Numbered from the stretch's first letter, positions 29,149 to 38,918 are shown. The stretch: DNA of 64,000 nt from Paraburkholderia tagetis (GCF_022213065.1 NZ_JAKLJA010000008.1:1-64000); one strand, 5' to 3'. Notes: generated from the sequence alone by a model not told the origin. Numbers and translations are program-made.

Positions 29149-29550
29149 ATGCAAACCTTCGTTGAAGCGATTGTGAGTGTGTTGTTGCTCGTCGGTAGCG
29201 TGTTTACGCTGATCGGCGCGGTTGGGCTCGCGCGTCTGCCCGATTTTTTCATGCGCCTGCATGGGCCTACCAAGTCGACTACGCTCGGTGTGGGTGGGAT
29301 CGTGATCGCCTCTGTGATCTACTTCAGCGCGCATAGTAATTTCGCTAGCCTGCATGAGTTGCTGATTCCCGCGTTTCTGTTTCTCACCGCGCCTATTAGC
29401 GCGCATATGCTGGCGAAGGCCGGGATTCAGCAGAGCGTGCCGCTCTCGGAGGGGACGCGTGGGCGGCCGCCCACAACCGGCGCGTGTGCCGAGCATGGCG
29501 ATGCGGGCGAGGACGATCCAGGCGCGCGAGAGGGCGGCAAGCACGGTTAG
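29149..29550 (+). CDS. phaG: Cation/proton antiporter subunit G
   Basis: The 133-residue MrpG subunit has three helices and the conserved IGAVGLARLPDFFMRLHGPTKSTTLGVGGI. The last 35 residues are a hydrophilic Gly/Glu/Asp-rich tail. The ATG at 29149 has AAGGAGG at 29134-29140; a TTG two codons upstream is less likely. Its codon use has many GTG, TTG, CCT and GGG codons, unlike the upstream subunits. It ends the pha operon, and a repeat element starts 42 bases later. Confidence 0.92.
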   Translation: MQTFVEAIVSVLLLVGSVFTLIGAVGLARLPDFFMRLHGPTKSTTLGVGGIVIASVIYFSAHSNFASLHELLIPAFLFLTAPISAHMLAKAGIQQSVPLSEGTRGRPPTTGACAEHGDAGEDDPGAREGGKHG

Positions 29551-29591
29551 TGAGATTGATTCGGTGGTGGAGCCCCGTTTGTGGTCTTTCT

Positions 29592-30157
29592 TTCGCGTTT
29601 CCTTGTGTTCGTGTCGGTCTGCTAGCGTTGCCCCTGTGCGGGGCGGCACCTACTTTTCTTTGCAGCCGCAAAGAAAAGTAGGCAAAAGAAAGCGGCTCAA
29701 ACCGCCAGTGTGACGCCGTACACCTCTTGCCGTTAAGCGAAGTGGTTCCGGGGCATCCGTCACCTCGCACCTTCAAACTCAGTGACAAAGGACTCATGCA
29801 TCCCGCTGCTCGCTACGCGCGCAGCGGTCGGGTCTGCAAAGGAAACCAAGCGTGCTGCCTGGGCACTCGAATGCGCATGCACTGCGTCAATGCGCAGGCA
29901 TCCTGATGGTTTTGGATTATGCCCCACGGCGCGCGTAGCGCCGCCGGACGGATGAGCCCTTTGTCGCTCCGAAAAACGGCGCGTGGTGGCAGACGCTCCG
30001 GAACCGCTCCGATTAAAGGCGAGTGGTGGACGGCGTCACACTAGCGGTTTGAGCGGCTTTCTTTTGCCTACTTTTCTTTGCCGCTGCAAAGAAAAGTAGG
30101 TGCCGCCCCGCACAGGGGCAACGCTAATAGACCGACACGAAAACAAGGAAACGCGAA
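29592..30157. mobile_element. 566-bp non-coding element with 133-bp terminal inverted repeats
   Basis: The left arm (29592-29724) and right arm (30025-30157) are near-perfect inverted copies; both start TTCGCGTTTCCTTG on their own strand. Each arm contains a 15-bp hairpin, CCTACTTTTCTTTGC and its complement (about 29649-29682 and 30068-30101). The 300-base centre has no credible gene. A similar 41-base arm end occurs at 41194-41234. The shape fits a MITE-like or palindromic intergenic repeat that lacks its own transposase; the class is inferred. Confidence 0.8.
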
Positions 30158-30176
30158 GAACCCACAAAAACCACCA

Positions 30177-31097
30177 CTAATCAACGGCACCACGCCCACT
30201 CTTACGCGCCTCATCCAGCACATAATCGATAAAAGTAGAAGCCGCTCTCGTATGATGCCGATTAGGCATATACAGCATATACATATGCGTACCAAAGATA
30301 CTCAGCCGCCAGGCATCAAGCGAGGTAACAACCTGCCCATTTCGAATATCGTCATGAACCACATAATCGGGCACAATACCCACCCCCAATCCAGCCAGAA
30401 TCGACTGGCGCAGAAATAGAAAGTTTTCCGAAATAATCGACGGCTCGAGCAGCACCTCATGCCGTTCGTCACCCAGATAGCCCGCGAGCCGCAATTGCCG
30501 CCCCACCACCGTCGCGGTAATGACGGGTGCGCGCGCAAGGTCCTCCAGCGTCTCAGGCATGCCGTGCTCCGCGGCCCATTGCGCCGACGCACACGCGATA
30601 TAACGCACCGCCCCCATGTCGCGCGCCACGAGATTCTGCGGCGGCTCGTGCATCACGCGCACCGCAATATCCACTTCGTCGCGCAGCAAATCTTCCACCC
30701 GGTTCTCGAACATCACGTCGAGCACGATGCCCGGATACAGCCGCTTGAAGCGAATCAGCCACTCGGACATCACGAGCTGCCCATAGCCGCTAGGCACGGA
30801 CAAGCGCACGCGCCCCTGGAGGCTTTGCCCGAGCGTCGAAACGGACTCGCGCGCCGCGAGCAGCGCGTTCTGGATCGCACGCCCGTGCTCGTAGAGCTTC
30901 AAGCCGATCTCGGTGGGCTCCACGCGGCGCGTGGTGCGCCGAACGAGTTGCAGGCCGATCGACTTTTCGAGGTGGTTGAGGTGGTAGCTCACGTTCGCGC
31001 GGCTCATCTTGAGGCGCCGCGCGGCCTCGCTCAGGTTGCCCGCGTCGAGTATCTCCACCAGCAAGGTCAGCGCATTGACGTCCACGACGAGTCTCAC
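30177..31097 (-). CDS. LysR-family transcriptional regulator
   Basis: The 306-residue protein has the LysR helix-turn-helix (about 5-60, GNLSEAARRLKMSRANVSYHLNHLEKSIGLQLVRRTTRRVEPTEIG) and a type 2 periplasmic-binding-fold effector domain (about 90-290). It diverges from the acyl-CoA beta-oxidation operon and is its likely regulator; the ligand is unknown. GTG at 31097 gives the best N-terminus (MRLVVDV...); a TTG at 31103 is the alternative. The gene's stop lies 20 bases from the inverted-repeat element. Confidence 0.9.
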   Translation of the reverse strand: MRLVVDVNALTLLVEILDAGNLSEAARRLKMSRANVSYHLNHLEKSIGLQLVRRTTRRVEPTEIGLKLYEHGRAIQNALLAARESVSTLGQSLQGRVRLSVPSGYGQLVMSEWLIRFKRLYPGIVLDVMFENRVEDLLRDEVDIAVRVMHEPPQNLVARDMGAVRYIACASAQWAAEHGMPETLEDLARAPVITATVVGRQLRLAGYLGDERHEVLLEPSIISENFLFLRQSILAGLGVGIVPDYVVHDDIRNGQVVTSLDAWRLSIFGTHMYMLYMPNRHHTRAASTFIDYVLDEARKSGRGAVD

Positions 31098-31110
31098 TGT
31101 CAAATAATCT

Positions 31111-31125
31111 TTGACAGCATGTCAA
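31111..31125. promoter_or_regulatory. LysR-type operator in the divergent promoter region
   Basis: TTGACAGCATGTCAA is a perfect interrupted palindrome (6-bp arms, 3-base centre) located 14 bases upstream of the LysR start codon and 150 bases before the beta-oxidation operon. A related half-site, ATTGTCAATT, follows at 31137-31146. This fits the T-N11-A LysR box pattern. Confidence 0.6.
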
Positions 31126-31274
31126 TGAACCATGGGATTGTCAATTAACGCTGGCATCCACACAATGAAACCCACATTGGAGAACCGCCATCCGGCTTTC
31201 TGCCCGCCGCACCTTTCGCGCGAGAGGCGCAACGGCAGCCGCTGATCGGCCCCCTAATCCTGGAGACACCCCGC

Positions 31275-33407
31275 ATGGCAATCGAAACGCCCACCCTCAC
31301 TGCCTCCTCGCCAGTCAGCCACGAACTGCGCGGCAAGGTGCTGCTCGTCACCGTCGACAACCCGCCCGTGAACGCGCTCGGCGTCGATGTGCGGCGCGGT
31401 CTCGCCGCCGCCATCGAGCACGCCGAAGCGAACGCGGCCGTGCAGGCCGTGCTGATCGTCGGCGCGGGGCGCAATTTCATCGCCGGTGCGGACATCCGCG
31501 AATTCGGCAAGCCGCCGCAGCCGCCCGCGCTGCCCGACGTGCTTCATCGCATCGAGGCCTGCCACAAGCCCGTGATCGTGGCCATTCACGGCGCGGCGCT
31601 CGGTGGGGGTCTGGAAGTCGCGCTCGCCGCGCATTACCGGCTCGCGGTGGCGGGCGCGAAGCTCGGCCTGCCCGAAGTCCAGTTGGGCCTGCTGCCCGGT
31701 GCGGGCGGCACGCAGCGCACGCCGCGCCTGATCGGCGCCGAAGCCGCGCTTTCGCTGATGCTGAGCGGTCGCCACGTGGGCGCGCAAGAAGCGTTGAAGC
31801 TCGGTCTCGTCGACCGCGTGGGCGCCAGCGACGACATCCTCGCCGAAGGTCTCGCCTACGCGCAGGAACTACTCGCCGCGCATGCCCACGTGCGCCGCAC
31901 GCGCGACGCGCAGGGCCTTGCCGATCGCACCGCCGCACAAGCCGCCATCGACGCCGCGCGCGCCGAGACCGCGAAGAAGTCGCGCGGCCTGTTTTCGCCG
32001 CTGAAGATCGTCGATTGCGTGCAGGCCGCGCTGGACGAATCGTTCGAGGACGGTCTGCGTTTCGAGCGCAAGCAGTTCCTCACCTGCCTCGAAAGCCCGC
32101 AGCGCGCGGGCCTCGTGCACGCGTTCTTCGCCGAGCGCGAAGTGCAGAAAGCCCCTGAAACGAAGCGTGCCACGCCGCGCGCAATCGAGACCGTCGGTGT
32201 GATCGGCGGCGGCACGATGGGCGCGGGCATTGCCGTGGCCGTGCTCGATGCGGGCCTGCCCGTGACGATGATCGAGCGCGACGATGCGGCGCTCGCACGC
32301 GGTCGCGCGCATGTGGAAAAAGTCTACGGCGGCCTGATCGCCAAGGGGCGCATGAAGCCCGAAGCGAAGGCGCAAGTCCTCGCGCGCTTTAGCGGCAGCA
32401 CCTCGTATGACGCGCTCTCGAACGTCGACCTCGTGATCGAAGCCGTGTTCGAAGACATGAGCGTGAAGCAAGCCGTATTCGCCGAGCTCGATCGCGTCTG
32501 CAAACCGGGCGCGGTGCTCGCCACCAACACCTCGTATCTCGACATCGACGCCATCGCGGCCAGCGTCGAGCGCCCGCAAGACGTGGTGGGCCTGCACTTC
32601 TTCTCGCCCGCGAACATCATGAAGCTGCTCGAAGTCGTGGTGCCAAAGGCGGTGAGCGCCGACGTGGTGGCCACCGCGTTCGAGCTCGCGAAGAAGCTGC
32701 GCAAGGTGCCGGTGCGCGCGGGCGTGTGCGATGGCTTCATCGGCAACCGCCTGCTGGCCGTGTATCGGACCGCCGCCGATCATCTGATGGAAGACGGCGC
32801 CTCGCCGTACCAGATCGACAAGGCCGTGCGCGAGTTCGGCTTTCCGATGGGCCCGTACCAGGTGGTCGATCTCGCGGGTGGCGACATCGGCTGGGCCACG
32901 CGCAAGCGCCGCGCGGCCACGCGCGATCCGAAGGCGCGCTACGTGCAGATTGCCGACCGCCTCTGCGAGCGCAGCTGGTTCGGCCAGAAGACGGGCCGCG
33001 GCTTCTACCTCTACCCCGAAGGCGCGCGCACCGGTTCGCCCGATCCGGAAGTGGAAGCGATCATCGACGCCGAGCGCGCGCGCGCCGGCATCACGCCGCG
33101 CACGTTCACGGACGAAGAAATCATCCGCCGCTACATGGCCGCGATGATCAACGAAGGGGCGAACGTGGTGCACGAAAAGATCGCGCTGCGCCCGCTCGAT
33201 GTGGACGTCACGCTGGTCTACGGCTACGGCTTCCCGCGCTATCGTGGCGGCCCGATGAAATACGCCGATACCGTGGGCCTCGCCAACGTGCTCGCCGATA
33301 TCCGCGAGTTCGCGAAGGAAGACCCGCTGTTCTGGCGTCCTTCGCCGCTGCTCGTCGAACTGGTCGAGCGCGGTGCGGACTTCGCGAGCCTGAATCACGC
33401 CGCCTGA
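31275..33407 (+). CDS. Bifunctional enoyl-CoA hydratase / 3-hydroxyacyl-CoA dehydrogenase
   Basis: The 710-residue FadB/FadJ/PimF-like protein has an N-terminal crotonase domain (about 10-200, with GAGRNFIAGADIREFG and GAALGGGLEVALAAHYRLA). An NAD-binding domain (about 305-485, VGVIGGGTMGAGIAVAVLDAGLP) carries the catalytic His of GLHFFSPANIMKLLEVV, followed by duplicated C-terminal HAD domains. It hydrates enoyl-CoA and oxidises the 3-hydroxyacyl-CoA. It is first in an operon with two acyl-CoA dehydrogenases, a CoA-transferase and etfBA, and no thiolase is present, so another locus must supply it. Confidence 0.93.
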   Translation: MAIETPTLTASSPVSHELRGKVLLVTVDNPPVNALGVDVRRGLAAAIEHAEANAAVQAVLIVGAGRNFIAGADIREFGKPPQPPALPDVLHRIEACHKPVIVAIHGAALGGGLEVALAAHYRLAVAGAKLGLPEVQLGLLPGAGGTQRTPRLIGAEAALSLMLSGRHVGAQEALKLGLVDRVGASDDILAEGLAYAQELLAAHAHVRRTRDAQGLADRTAAQAAIDAARAETAKKSRGLFSPLKIVDCVQAALDESFEDGLRFERKQFLTCLESPQRAGLVHAFFAEREVQKAPETKRATPRAIETVGVIGGGTMGAGIAVAVLDAGLPVTMIERDDAALARGRAHVEKVYGGLIAKGRMKPEAKAQVLARFSGSTSYDALSNVDLVIEAVFEDMSVKQAVFAELDRVCKPGAVLATNTSYLDIDAIAASVERPQDVVGLHFFSPANIMKLLEVVVPKAVSADVVATAFELAKKLRKVPVRAGVCDGFIGNRLLAVYRTAADHLMEDGASPYQIDKAVREFGFPMGPYQVVDLAGGDIGWATRKRRAATRDPKARYVQIADRLCERSWFGQKTGRGFYLYPEGARTGSPDPEVEAIIDAERARAGITPRTFTDEEIIRRYMAAMINEGANVVHEKIALRPLDVDVTLVYGYGFPRYRGGPMKYADTVGLANVLADIREFAKEDPLFWRPSPLLVELVERGADFASLNHAA

Positions 33408-33489
33408 CATTTTCATTGGGCGTGCGACGATGCCCGTGCGCATCGCCTCAGCAGAAAAAGGCAGCAAAAAGCAGCAAGGAGCAAGACAC

Positions 33490-34698
33490 ATGGATCTGAA
33501 ATTCACCGCCGAAGAAGAGGCCTTCCGCAGCGAAGTGCTCGACTTCCTGCGCGAGCGCCTGCCGCAGCACATCGCCGAAAAGGTGCGCAGCGGCACGCAC
33601 CTCACGCGCGACGACATGGCCGCGTGGCACGCCACGCTCAACGAAAAGGGCTGGCTCGCGAATCACTGGCCGAAGGAATATGGCGGCCCCGGCTGGAGCG
33701 CCGTGCAGAAGTTCATCTTCGAAAACGAATGCGCGATTGCGGGCGCGCCGCGCATCGTGCCGTTCGGCGTGAACATGCTCGGCCCCGTGCTCATCAAGTA
33801 CGGCAGTGAGGCGCAAAAGCGTCATTGGCTGCCGCGCATTCTCGACGGCTCCGACTGGTGGTGTCAGGGCTACTCGGAGCCGGGCGCGGGCTCGGACCTC
33901 GCCTCGGTGCGCACGAGCGCCGTGCGTAAAACCGATGCAAGCGGCGATCACTACGTGGTGAACGGCCAGAAGACGTGGACCACGCTCGGCCACTACGCGA
34001 ACATGATCTTCTGTCTCGTGCGCACCGCCACCGACGTGCGCAAGCAGGAAGGCATCAGCTTCTTGCTGATCGACATGAATACGCCCGGCATCGAGGTGCG
34101 CCCCATCATCACGCTCGACGGCGAACATGAGGTGAACGAAGTGTTCTTCACCGACGTGCGCGTTCCGCTCGAGAATCTGGTCGGCGAAGAGAACAAGGGC
34201 TGGACCTACGCGAAATACCTGCTCACCTACGAGCGCACCAATATCGCGGGCGTGGGCTTTTCGGTGGCGGCGCTCGCGCGCCTGAAGCGCGCCGCTCAAA
34301 AGGTCATGCGCAACGGCAAGCCGCTCGCGCAGGACCCGCAATTCGCGGCACGCGTGGCGAAAGTCGAGATCGATCTGGAAAACATGAAGACCACGAACCT
34401 GCGCGTGATCGCGGCCGTCGCGGGCGGCGGCGTGCCGGGCGCGGAAAGCTCGATGCTCAAGATTCGCGGCACCGAGATCCGCCAGGAGATCTCGTCGCTG
34501 CTGCGCCGTGCGATGGGCCCGTATGCGGCGCCCTTCGTCGAAGAAGCGCTCCATGACGGCTACGAAGGCGAGGCCATCGGCCCCGACGAAGCCGCCAGTG
34601 CCGCCGCGCTCTACTTCAATAACCGCAAGCTGTCGATCTTCGGCGGCTCCAACGAAATCCAGAAGAACATCATCTCCAAGATGATTCTCGGTCTTTAA
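33490..34698 (+). CDS. Acyl-CoA dehydrogenase, PimC-like large subunit
   Basis: This 402-residue flavoprotein has N-, middle- and C-terminal acyl-CoA dehydrogenase domains, including WWCQGYSEPGAGSDLASVRTSA (FAD/substrate region, about 122-143), VNGQKTWTT and the C-terminal IFGGSNEIQKNIISKMIL. The sequence style and the paired second dehydrogenase resemble PimC of the pimeloyl-CoA dehydrogenase PimCD. ATG 33490 has AAGGAG upstream. The next dehydrogenase gene starts 11 bases after its stop. Confidence 0.9.
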   Translation: MDLKFTAEEEAFRSEVLDFLRERLPQHIAEKVRSGTHLTRDDMAAWHATLNEKGWLANHWPKEYGGPGWSAVQKFIFENECAIAGAPRIVPFGVNMLGPVLIKYGSEAQKRHWLPRILDGSDWWCQGYSEPGAGSDLASVRTSAVRKTDASGDHYVVNGQKTWTTLGHYANMIFCLVRTATDVRKQEGISFLLIDMNTPGIEVRPIITLDGEHEVNEVFFTDVRVPLENLVGEENKGWTYAKYLLTYERTNIAGVGFSVAALARLKRAAQKVMRNGKPLAQDPQFAARVAKVEIDLENMKTTNLRVIAAVAGGGVPGAESSMLKIRGTEIRQEISSLLRRAMGPYAAPFVEEALHDGYEGEAIGPDEAASAAALYFNNRKLSIFGGSNEIQKNIISKMILGL

Positions 34699-34709
34699 GG
34701 GGTCCTGAC

Positions 34710-35858
34710 ATGAACTTCCAGCACACCGAAGACCGCCGCATGCTTGCGGACACGCTCAATCGCTTTATCGCCGAGCAATATGGTTTCGACGCGCGCGATA
34801 AAATCGCGCGCTCCAATGAGGGCTTCAGCACCGGGATGTGGCAGCGTTTTGCCGAGCTCGGCGTGATCGGCGCGCTGTTCGACGAGGCCGATGGCGGCTT
34901 CGGCGGCCAAGGCTTCGATGTGGCCGTCGTGTTCGAGTCGCTCGGGCGCGGCCTCGTGGTCGAGCCGTTCCTCGATACGCTGATCGTGGGCCGCGCGCTC
35001 GCGCATGCGGGCAACGCGGCACAACGTGCGCGCATCGCATCGTTCATCGACGGCTCGCAAATCGCAGCGCTTGCGCACGACGAGCCGGGCTCGCACTACG
35101 AAGCGTCGCGTGTGAGCACGCGCGCCGAAAAGAATGGCGAAGGCTGGGTGCTGCAAGGCGCGAAAGGCGTCGTGCAGCATGGCGAGCATGCCGATGTTCT
35201 ACTCGTTTCCGCGCGCACCGCATTTAACCCACCCGGCGGTGAATTCGACGAAGCGGGCATCTCGCTCTTCCTCGTGCCGCGCGATGCCAAGGGTGTGAGC
35301 GTGCGCGGCTATCGCAAGATCGACGGTGGACGCGCGGCGGAAGTGAAGCTCGATAATGTGATGCTCGGCGCCGATGCACTCGTCGGCACGCAAGACGCAG
35401 GCTTCGCGACGCTCGAACACGCGAGCGGCTATGGCCTGCTCGCGCTCGCTGCGGAAGCCGTGGGCGCGATGGACGTCGCGCGCGATCACACGCTCGAATA
35501 CCTGCGCACGCGCAAGCAGTTCGGCGCGCCCATCGGCAGCTTCCAGGCACTGCAACATCGCATGGCCGACGTGCTGCTCGAAATCGAGCAAGCGCGCTCT
35601 GCGGTGATCAACGCGGCGGCGGCCATCGATGCGCCGCGCGTGCAACGCGAGCGCGCACTTTCGGCGGCAAAGTACACGATCGGGCGCATCGGCGCGCGCG
35701 TGGCCGAGGAAGCGATCCAACTGCACGGCGGCATCGGCATGACGTGGGAGCTGCCGCTCGCGCACTATGCCAAGCGCCTCGTGATGATCGACCATCAGCT
35801 CGGCGACGAGGATCATCATCTCGCGCGCTACATCGCACTGGAACACGCCGCCGCATAG
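34710..35858 (+). CDS. Acyl-CoA dehydrogenase, PimD-like small subunit
   Basis: The 382-residue protein is a divergent acyl-CoA dehydrogenase with DEADGGFGGQGFDVAVVFESLGRGL (about 49-73), the RTRKQFGAPIGSFQALQHRMADVL helix and IQLHGGIGMTWELPLAHYAKRL. The PimD-like member is typically the partner of a PimC-like subunit in a heteromeric dehydrogenase (family knowledge). Tight coupling to the preceding gene supports one enzyme of two chains. Confidence 0.88.
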   Translation: MNFQHTEDRRMLADTLNRFIAEQYGFDARDKIARSNEGFSTGMWQRFAELGVIGALFDEADGGFGGQGFDVAVVFESLGRGLVVEPFLDTLIVGRALAHAGNAAQRARIASFIDGSQIAALAHDEPGSHYEASRVSTRAEKNGEGWVLQGAKGVVQHGEHADVLLVSARTAFNPPGGEFDEAGISLFLVPRDAKGVSVRGYRKIDGGRAAEVKLDNVMLGADALVGTQDAGFATLEHASGYGLLALAAEAVGAMDVARDHTLEYLRTRKQFGAPIGSFQALQHRMADVLLEIEQARSAVINAAAAIDAPRVQRERALSAAKYTIGRIGARVAEEAIQLHGGIGMTWELPLAHYAKRLVMIDHQLGDEDHHLARYIALEHAAA

Positions 35859-35953
35859 CCATTACGCGCAATGCGAGGGCTCGCCGCCGAACGTAACGTG
35901 TGCGACGTATGCGGCGCAGCCTTCCATTCACAACGAACCAGGAGTGCCTTCTG

Positions 35954-37168
35954 ATGCAAACGGACAACAAGGGTCTGCCGCTGGCGGGCGTGCGCGTCCT
36001 CGATCTTTCGCGCGTGCTGGCCGGGCCGTGGAGCGCGATGGTGCTCGGCGACCTGGGCGCCGAGGTCATCAAGGTCGAGCATCCCGACCGCGGCGACGAC
36101 ACGCGCGACTGGGGCGTGCGCGTCGGCAAGACCGAGACCGCGTACTTCAATAGCGTGAACCGCAACAAGCGTTCGATCACGCTCGATCTGCAAACGCCGG
36201 AGGGGCAGCAGATCGCGCGCGAGCTTGCGAAGACCAGTGACATCTTCATTCAGAATTTCAAGTCGGGCGGCGCCGCGAAGCTCGGCCTCGGCTACGAAGC
36301 GTTGAGCGCGGAGAATCCGCGCTTGATCTATTGCTCGATCACCGGCTACGACAGCACCGGCCCCGAGGCGAAGCGCCCCGGCTACGACCTCGTCGTGCAG
36401 GGCGAAGCGGGCCTGATGGCGCTGAACGGCGAGGCGGATCAGCCGCCGCTCAAATTCGGCGTCGCCGCCGTCGATCTGTTCACGGGCATGTATTCGGCGC
36501 AGGCGATGCTTGCCGCGCTGTACGAGCGCGAGCGCACCGGGCGCGGGCGTCACATCGAAATGGCGCTGTTCGACTGCGGCCTCATGATCACCGCGTACTA
36601 CGGGCTCGAGGCGCTCCTGATAGGCGAAGACCCGCCGCGCTACGGCAATGCGCATCCGTCCATCGTGCCTTATGGCGTGTTCGATGCGGCCGATGGTCCG
36701 CTCGTCATCACCGTGGGCAACAACGCGCAGTTCGAGCGCTTTTGCCGCGAGGTGATCGAGCGCCACGACCTCGCCGACGACCCGCGCTACAAGACCAACA
36801 TCCTGCGCGGACAGAACCGCGAGACGCTCGTGCCCGAACTCACGCGCGAGCTGGGCAGCCGCCCTCGCAAGCTGTTGCTCGAACGTCTGGCGCAAGCGGG
36901 CATTCCATGCGGCGAAGTGGCGGGCCTGCGCGAAGCGCTGCTCTCGCCGCGCGCCACGCGAGGCGGGCTCGTCACGCAGCAGCCGCATCCGGATACGGAA
37001 AGTGGCACGACGCCGGTGCTCGCGCCGCCGTGGCGCTTCGACGGCGAACGCATACCCGTGCGCCGCGCGCCGCCGCAACTGGGTGAAGGCACGCGCGACG
37101 TGCTGGCGTCGACGCTGGGGTATTCAGCGGAAAAGCTCGCCGAATTGAAAAGCAAAGGCGTTATTTGA
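35954..37168 (+). CDS. CaiB/BaiF-family CoA-transferase
   Basis: The 404-residue class III CoA-transferase has LDLSRVLAGPWSAMVLGDLGAEVIKVEHP (about 15-44), RNKRSITLDLQTPEGQQIARELAKTSDIFIQNFKSGG and HIEMALFDCGLMIT, where the Asp is the expected acyl-enzyme residue. It would activate the operon substrate by CoA transfer, in place of the ATP-dependent ligase of the rhodopseudomonad pim operon. AGGAG precedes ATG 35954. Substrate unknown; a dicarboxylate is a reasonable guess. Confidence 0.88.
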   Translation: MQTDNKGLPLAGVRVLDLSRVLAGPWSAMVLGDLGAEVIKVEHPDRGDDTRDWGVRVGKTETAYFNSVNRNKRSITLDLQTPEGQQIARELAKTSDIFIQNFKSGGAAKLGLGYEALSAENPRLIYCSITGYDSTGPEAKRPGYDLVVQGEAGLMALNGEADQPPLKFGVAAVDLFTGMYSAQAMLAALYERERTGRGRHIEMALFDCGLMITAYYGLEALLIGEDPPRYGNAHPSIVPYGVFDAADGPLVITVGNNAQFERFCREVIERHDLADDPRYKTNILRGQNRETLVPELTRELGSRPRKLLLERLAQAGIPCGEVAGLREALLSPRATRGGLVTQQPHPDTESGTTPVLAPPWRFDGERIPVRRAPPQLGEGTRDVLASTLGYSAEKLAELKSKGVI

Positions 37169-37201
37169 CGGTTTGAAATCAGGTGGATCAGGAGGAGTGC
37201 T

Positions 37202-37951
37202 GTGAAAATTCTCGTACCCGTTAAGCGCGTGGTGGATTACAACGTCAAGGTTCGTGTGAAGTCCGATGGCACGGGCGTCGATATCGCCAACGTGAAGATG
37301 TCGATGAACCCGTTCGACGAAATCGCCGTGGAAGAAGCGGTTCGTCTGAAGGAAGCCGGCGTGGCGACGGAAGTCATCGCCGTGTCGTGCGGCGTCACGC
37401 AGGCGCAGGAAACGCTGCGCACGGCGCTGGCGATCGGCGCGGATCGCGCGATCCTGATCGAATCGAATGAAGACCTGCAACCGCTCGCCGTCGCGAAGCT
37501 TTTGAAAGCGCTCGTTGATAAAGAGCAGCCGCAACTGGTGATCCTCGGCAAGCAAGCCATCGACGACGATTCGAACCAGACCGGCCAGATGCTCGCCGCC
37601 TTGGCGAACCTGCCGCAAGCCACGTTCGCTTCGAAGATCACGGTTGCCGATGGCAAGGCCACGGTCGCGCGTGAAGTCGATGGCGGCGCCGAAACGCTGT
37701 CGCTCAAGCTGCCCGCAGTGGTCACGACGGACCTGCGCCTGAACGAGCCGCGCTACGTCACGCTGCCGAACATCATGAAGGCGAAAAAGAAGCCGCTGGA
37801 GACGCTCAAGCCCGAGAACCTCGGTGTGGACGTCGCGCCGCGCCTGAAGACCCTGAAGGTTGTCGAGCCGCCGAAGCGCTCGGCAGGCGTGAAGGTTGCA
37901 GACGTGAAGACGCTGGTCGAGAAGCTGAAGACGGAAGCCAAGGTGCTTTAA
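37202..37951 (+). CDS. etfB: Electron transfer flavoprotein beta subunit
   Basis: The 249-residue protein has [22 protein letters not shown], the [17 protein letters not shown] and [25 protein letters not shown] segments and the conserved [29 protein letters not shown], all typical of EtfB with AMP bound. It starts with GTG at 37202 after AGGAGGAG. With EtfA it accepts electrons from the two acyl-CoA dehydrogenases upstream and passes them to ETF-ubiquinone oxidoreductase. Confidence 0.96.
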   Translation: MKILVPVKRVVDYNVKVRVKSDGTGVDIANVKMSMNPFDEIAVEEAVRLKEAGVATEVIAVSCGVTQAQETLRTALAIGADRAILIESNEDLQPLAVAKLLKALVDKEQPQLVILGKQAIDDDSNQTGQMLAALANLPQATFASKITVADGKATVAREVDGGAETLSLKLPAVVTTDLRLNEPRYVTLPNIMKAKKKPLETLKPENLGVDVAPRLKTLKVVEPPKRSAGVKVADVKTLVEKLKTEAKVL

Positions 37952-37973
37952 AGGTTAGGGGAGCGAGATAGCA

Positions 37974-38918
37974 ATGACGAATCTGGTGAATCTGGTAATA
38001 GCCGAACACGACAACGCAACCATCAAGGCTGCGACGCTGAACACCGTGGCTGCTGCGCAGAAGATTGGCGGCGACGTGCACGTGCTGGTCGCGGGCCACA
38101 ATGCTCAAGCGGCTGCCGATGCAGCGGCGAAGATTGCCGGCGTTGCAAAGGTGCTGCTGGCCGACGCGCCGCAACTCGAAGTGGGTCTCGCCGAAAACGT
38201 CGAAGCGACGGTCCTGAGCATCGCGAAGAACTACACGCACATCCTCGCGCCGGCGACGGCTGCGGGCAAGAACGTGACGCCGCGTATCGCTGCGAAGCTG
38301 GACGTCGCGCAGATCAGCGATATCACGGCAGTCGACTCGCCGGATACGTTCGAGCGTCCGATCTACGCGGGCAATGCGATTGCAACCGTGCAATCGCAAG
38401 ACCCCATCAAGGTCATCACAGTCCGCACCACGGCATTCGATGCAGTTGCAGCCGAAGGCGGCAGCGCAGCGGTGGAGAAGCTCGACGCCGCAGCGGACAG
38501 TGGCCTCTCGCAGTTCGTCGGCCGGGAAGTCACGAAGCTCGACCGTCCGGAACTCACGAGCGCGAAGATTATCGTCTCGGGTGGTCGCGGTCTGGGCAGC
38601 GGTGAGAACTACACGAAGGTTCTCGAACCGCTCGCCGACAAGCTCAACGCGGCACTGGGCGCCTCGCGCGCGGCAGTGGATGCGGGCTATGTCCCCAACG
38701 ATTACCAGGTCGGCCAGACCGGCAAGATCGTCGCGCCGCAGCTCTACATTGCAGTGGGCATCTCGGGCGCGATCCAGCACTTGGCCGGCATGAAGGACTC
38801 GAAGGTGATCGTGGCGATCAACAAGGACGAAGAGGCGCCGATCTTCAGCGTGGCCGATTACGGCCTCGTGGGCGATCTGTTCCAGGTCGTGCCGGAGTTG
38901 GCCAGCACCCTCACCTGA
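37974..38918 (+). CDS. etfA: Electron transfer flavoprotein alpha subunit
   Basis: The 314-residue EtfA has the C-terminal FAD domain signature [23 protein letters not shown], then [43 protein letters not shown] and [22 protein letters not shown]. It starts 22 bases after etfB. It is the last gene of the operon; 258 bases without a gene follow before the DUF485 gene. Confidence 0.97.
   Translation: MTNLVNLVIAEHDNATIKAATLNTVAAAQKIGGDVHVLVAGHNAQAAADAAAKIAGVAKVLLADAPQLEVGLAENVEATVLSIAKNYTHILAPATAAGKNVTPRIAAKLDVAQISDITAVDSPDTFERPIYAGNAIATVQSQDPIKVITVRTTAFDAVAAEGGSAAVEKLDAAADSGLSQFVGREVTKLDRPELTSAKIIVSGGRGLGSGENYTKVLEPLADKLNAALGASRAAVDAGYVPNDYQVGQTGKIVAPQLYIAVGISGAIQHLAGMKDSKVIVAINKDEEAPIFSVADYGLVGDLFQVVPELASTLT

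Noticed and set aside
29459..29713. Short frames at the edges of the inverted-repeat element
   Set aside because: The same peptides arise from both arms because the arms are inverted copies; there is no start signal or domain.
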